DNA of 6,010 nucleotides from an uncultured Aeromonadales bacterium (GTDB lineage: Bacteria > Pseudomonadota > Gammaproteobacteria > Enterobacterales > Succinivibrionaceae): NCBI GenBank assembly GCA_902796095.1, contig CADBNP010000086.1:1-6010 (forward strand), in the 5' to 3' direction. This document shows positions 5,632 to 6,010 of the stretch, one piece after another. The notes below the pieces were generated by a model. That model had not been told where the DNA came from and searched no databases. It worked only from the letters and a program-made list of their open reading frames with translations. Each line of letters starts with the position of its first letter. Position 1 is the first letter of the stretch. A program made the position numbers and the translations under genes.

Positions 5632-6010
5632 TTAATCCAATATTTTTTTCATTTCAAGTAAAAAAATCGTTTTACAGCCGAGATTATAAGGTTCGCTTTT
5701 TCCTGTAAACTCATATCCATATTTACGGTAAAAAGCAGTGGCTCTGGAATTTTCTCTGATCACTTCCAGCGTTATAACCGGCTTCTGCAAATCATGAGCT
5801 TCGACACCGGACTTCATATTTTTTTCGGAAGCTATCTTTCTGACCACTCTCTCCACTGAACTTACAAGGCGACCTCCAATGCCTCTGCCCCAGTATTCAG
5901 GAAGCACATAGAGTCCGTTAATGGCAAATGACAAACCGTCGGAAAATTTGCACAGATTAAAATAACCGACTGTAATACTGTCTATTTCACCAACTGCAAT
6001 AACCGCCTGC
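5632..6010 (-). CDS. GNAT-family N-acetyltransferase, N-terminus cut by window edge
   Basis: The frame is open to the right edge, so 125 C-terminal residues are visible and the true start lies beyond the window. Enzymes of this fold move an acetyl group from acetyl-CoA to an amine; the substrate here cannot be told. The visible part starts with the core strands (AVIAVGEID, then TVGYFNLC). The acetyl-CoA-binding motif A follows: INGLYVLPEYWGRGIGGRLV, with the pyrophosphate loop GRGIGG. Next come an amphipathic helix and the C-terminal motif VIRENSRATAFYRKYGYEFTG, typical of the family and containing the tyrosine often used as general acid. An internal TTG at 5934 could be misread as a start, but it falls inside the fold before motif A, so it is rejected. 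The stop is 3 bases before fklB, which points to a shared operon with fklB and dapB. Alternative: a ribosomal-protein-type (RimI-like) acetyltransferase. Confidence 0.88.
   Translation of the reverse strand, partial: QAVIAVGEIDSITVGYFNLCKFSDGLSFAINGLYVLPEYWGRGIGGRLVSSVERVVRKIASEKNMKSGVEAHDLQKPVITLEVIRENSRATAFYRKYGYEFTGKSEPYNLGCKTIFLLEMKKILD

Noticed and set aside
5932..5934. TTG as start of the acetyltransferase.
   Set aside because: The reading frame continues upstream to the window edge with residues that fit the acetyltransferase core strands, so the gene is simply cut by the window.
1..6010. CRISPR array, tRNA/rRNA genes, toxin-antitoxin or defence system.
   Set aside because: No regularly spaced repeats, no tRNA-like cloverleaf sequence and no matching protein families were seen; all sizeable genes are accounted for by housekeeping families.

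Overview
The window is chromosomal housekeeping DNA. It probably comes from a gammaproteobacterium: the double-length (67K-type) SppA, the FklB-type isomerase with its own N-terminal domain, and the fklB-dapB adjacency all fit that class. The DNA is of moderate, slightly AT-leaning composition. Several proteins are noticeably diverged from their Escherichia coli counterparts, so a distant lineage such as the Aeromonadales/Succinivibrionaceae is possible. That placement is a guess from general impression and cannot be settled here.

Layout: two gene blocks converge on a central intergenic stretch. On the plus strand, xseA (exonuclease VII large subunit, 35-1558) is followed after 32 bases by sppA (membrane signal peptide peptidase, 1591-3480). 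A strong intrinsic terminator closes this block at about 3503-3532. On the minus strand, reading from the right edge, are a GNAT acetyltransferase cut by the window end (5632-6010), fklB (cytoplasmic FKBP-type prolyl isomerase, 5002-5628) and dapB (lysine/diaminopimelate pathway reductase, 4189-5001). The three are packed with 3-base and 0-base gaps, so they are very likely one operon. A hairpin with a short T-run follows dapB. Beyond it lies a small gene for an 84-residue secreted protein (3849-4103) whose mature part carries an NPYTG-type motif seen in uncharacterised bacterial proteins.

The stretch between the convergent blocks (about 3533-3848) holds no convincing gene. It contains several short inverted repeats, one perfect 10-base palindrome and a weak 46-codon open frame with an acceptable ribosome site.

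Functionally the window combines DNA repair (XseA), membrane proteolysis of cleaved signal peptides (SppA), protein folding (FklB), cell-wall/lysine precursor synthesis (DapB), an acetyltransferase of unknown substrate and a small envelope protein of unknown function. I see no mobile element, CRISPR array, toxin-antitoxin pair, RNA gene or defence system, and nothing that amounts to a new biological system. The points most worth a second look are the altered surroundings of the XseA active site, the small secreted protein and the unexplained convergent intergenic region.
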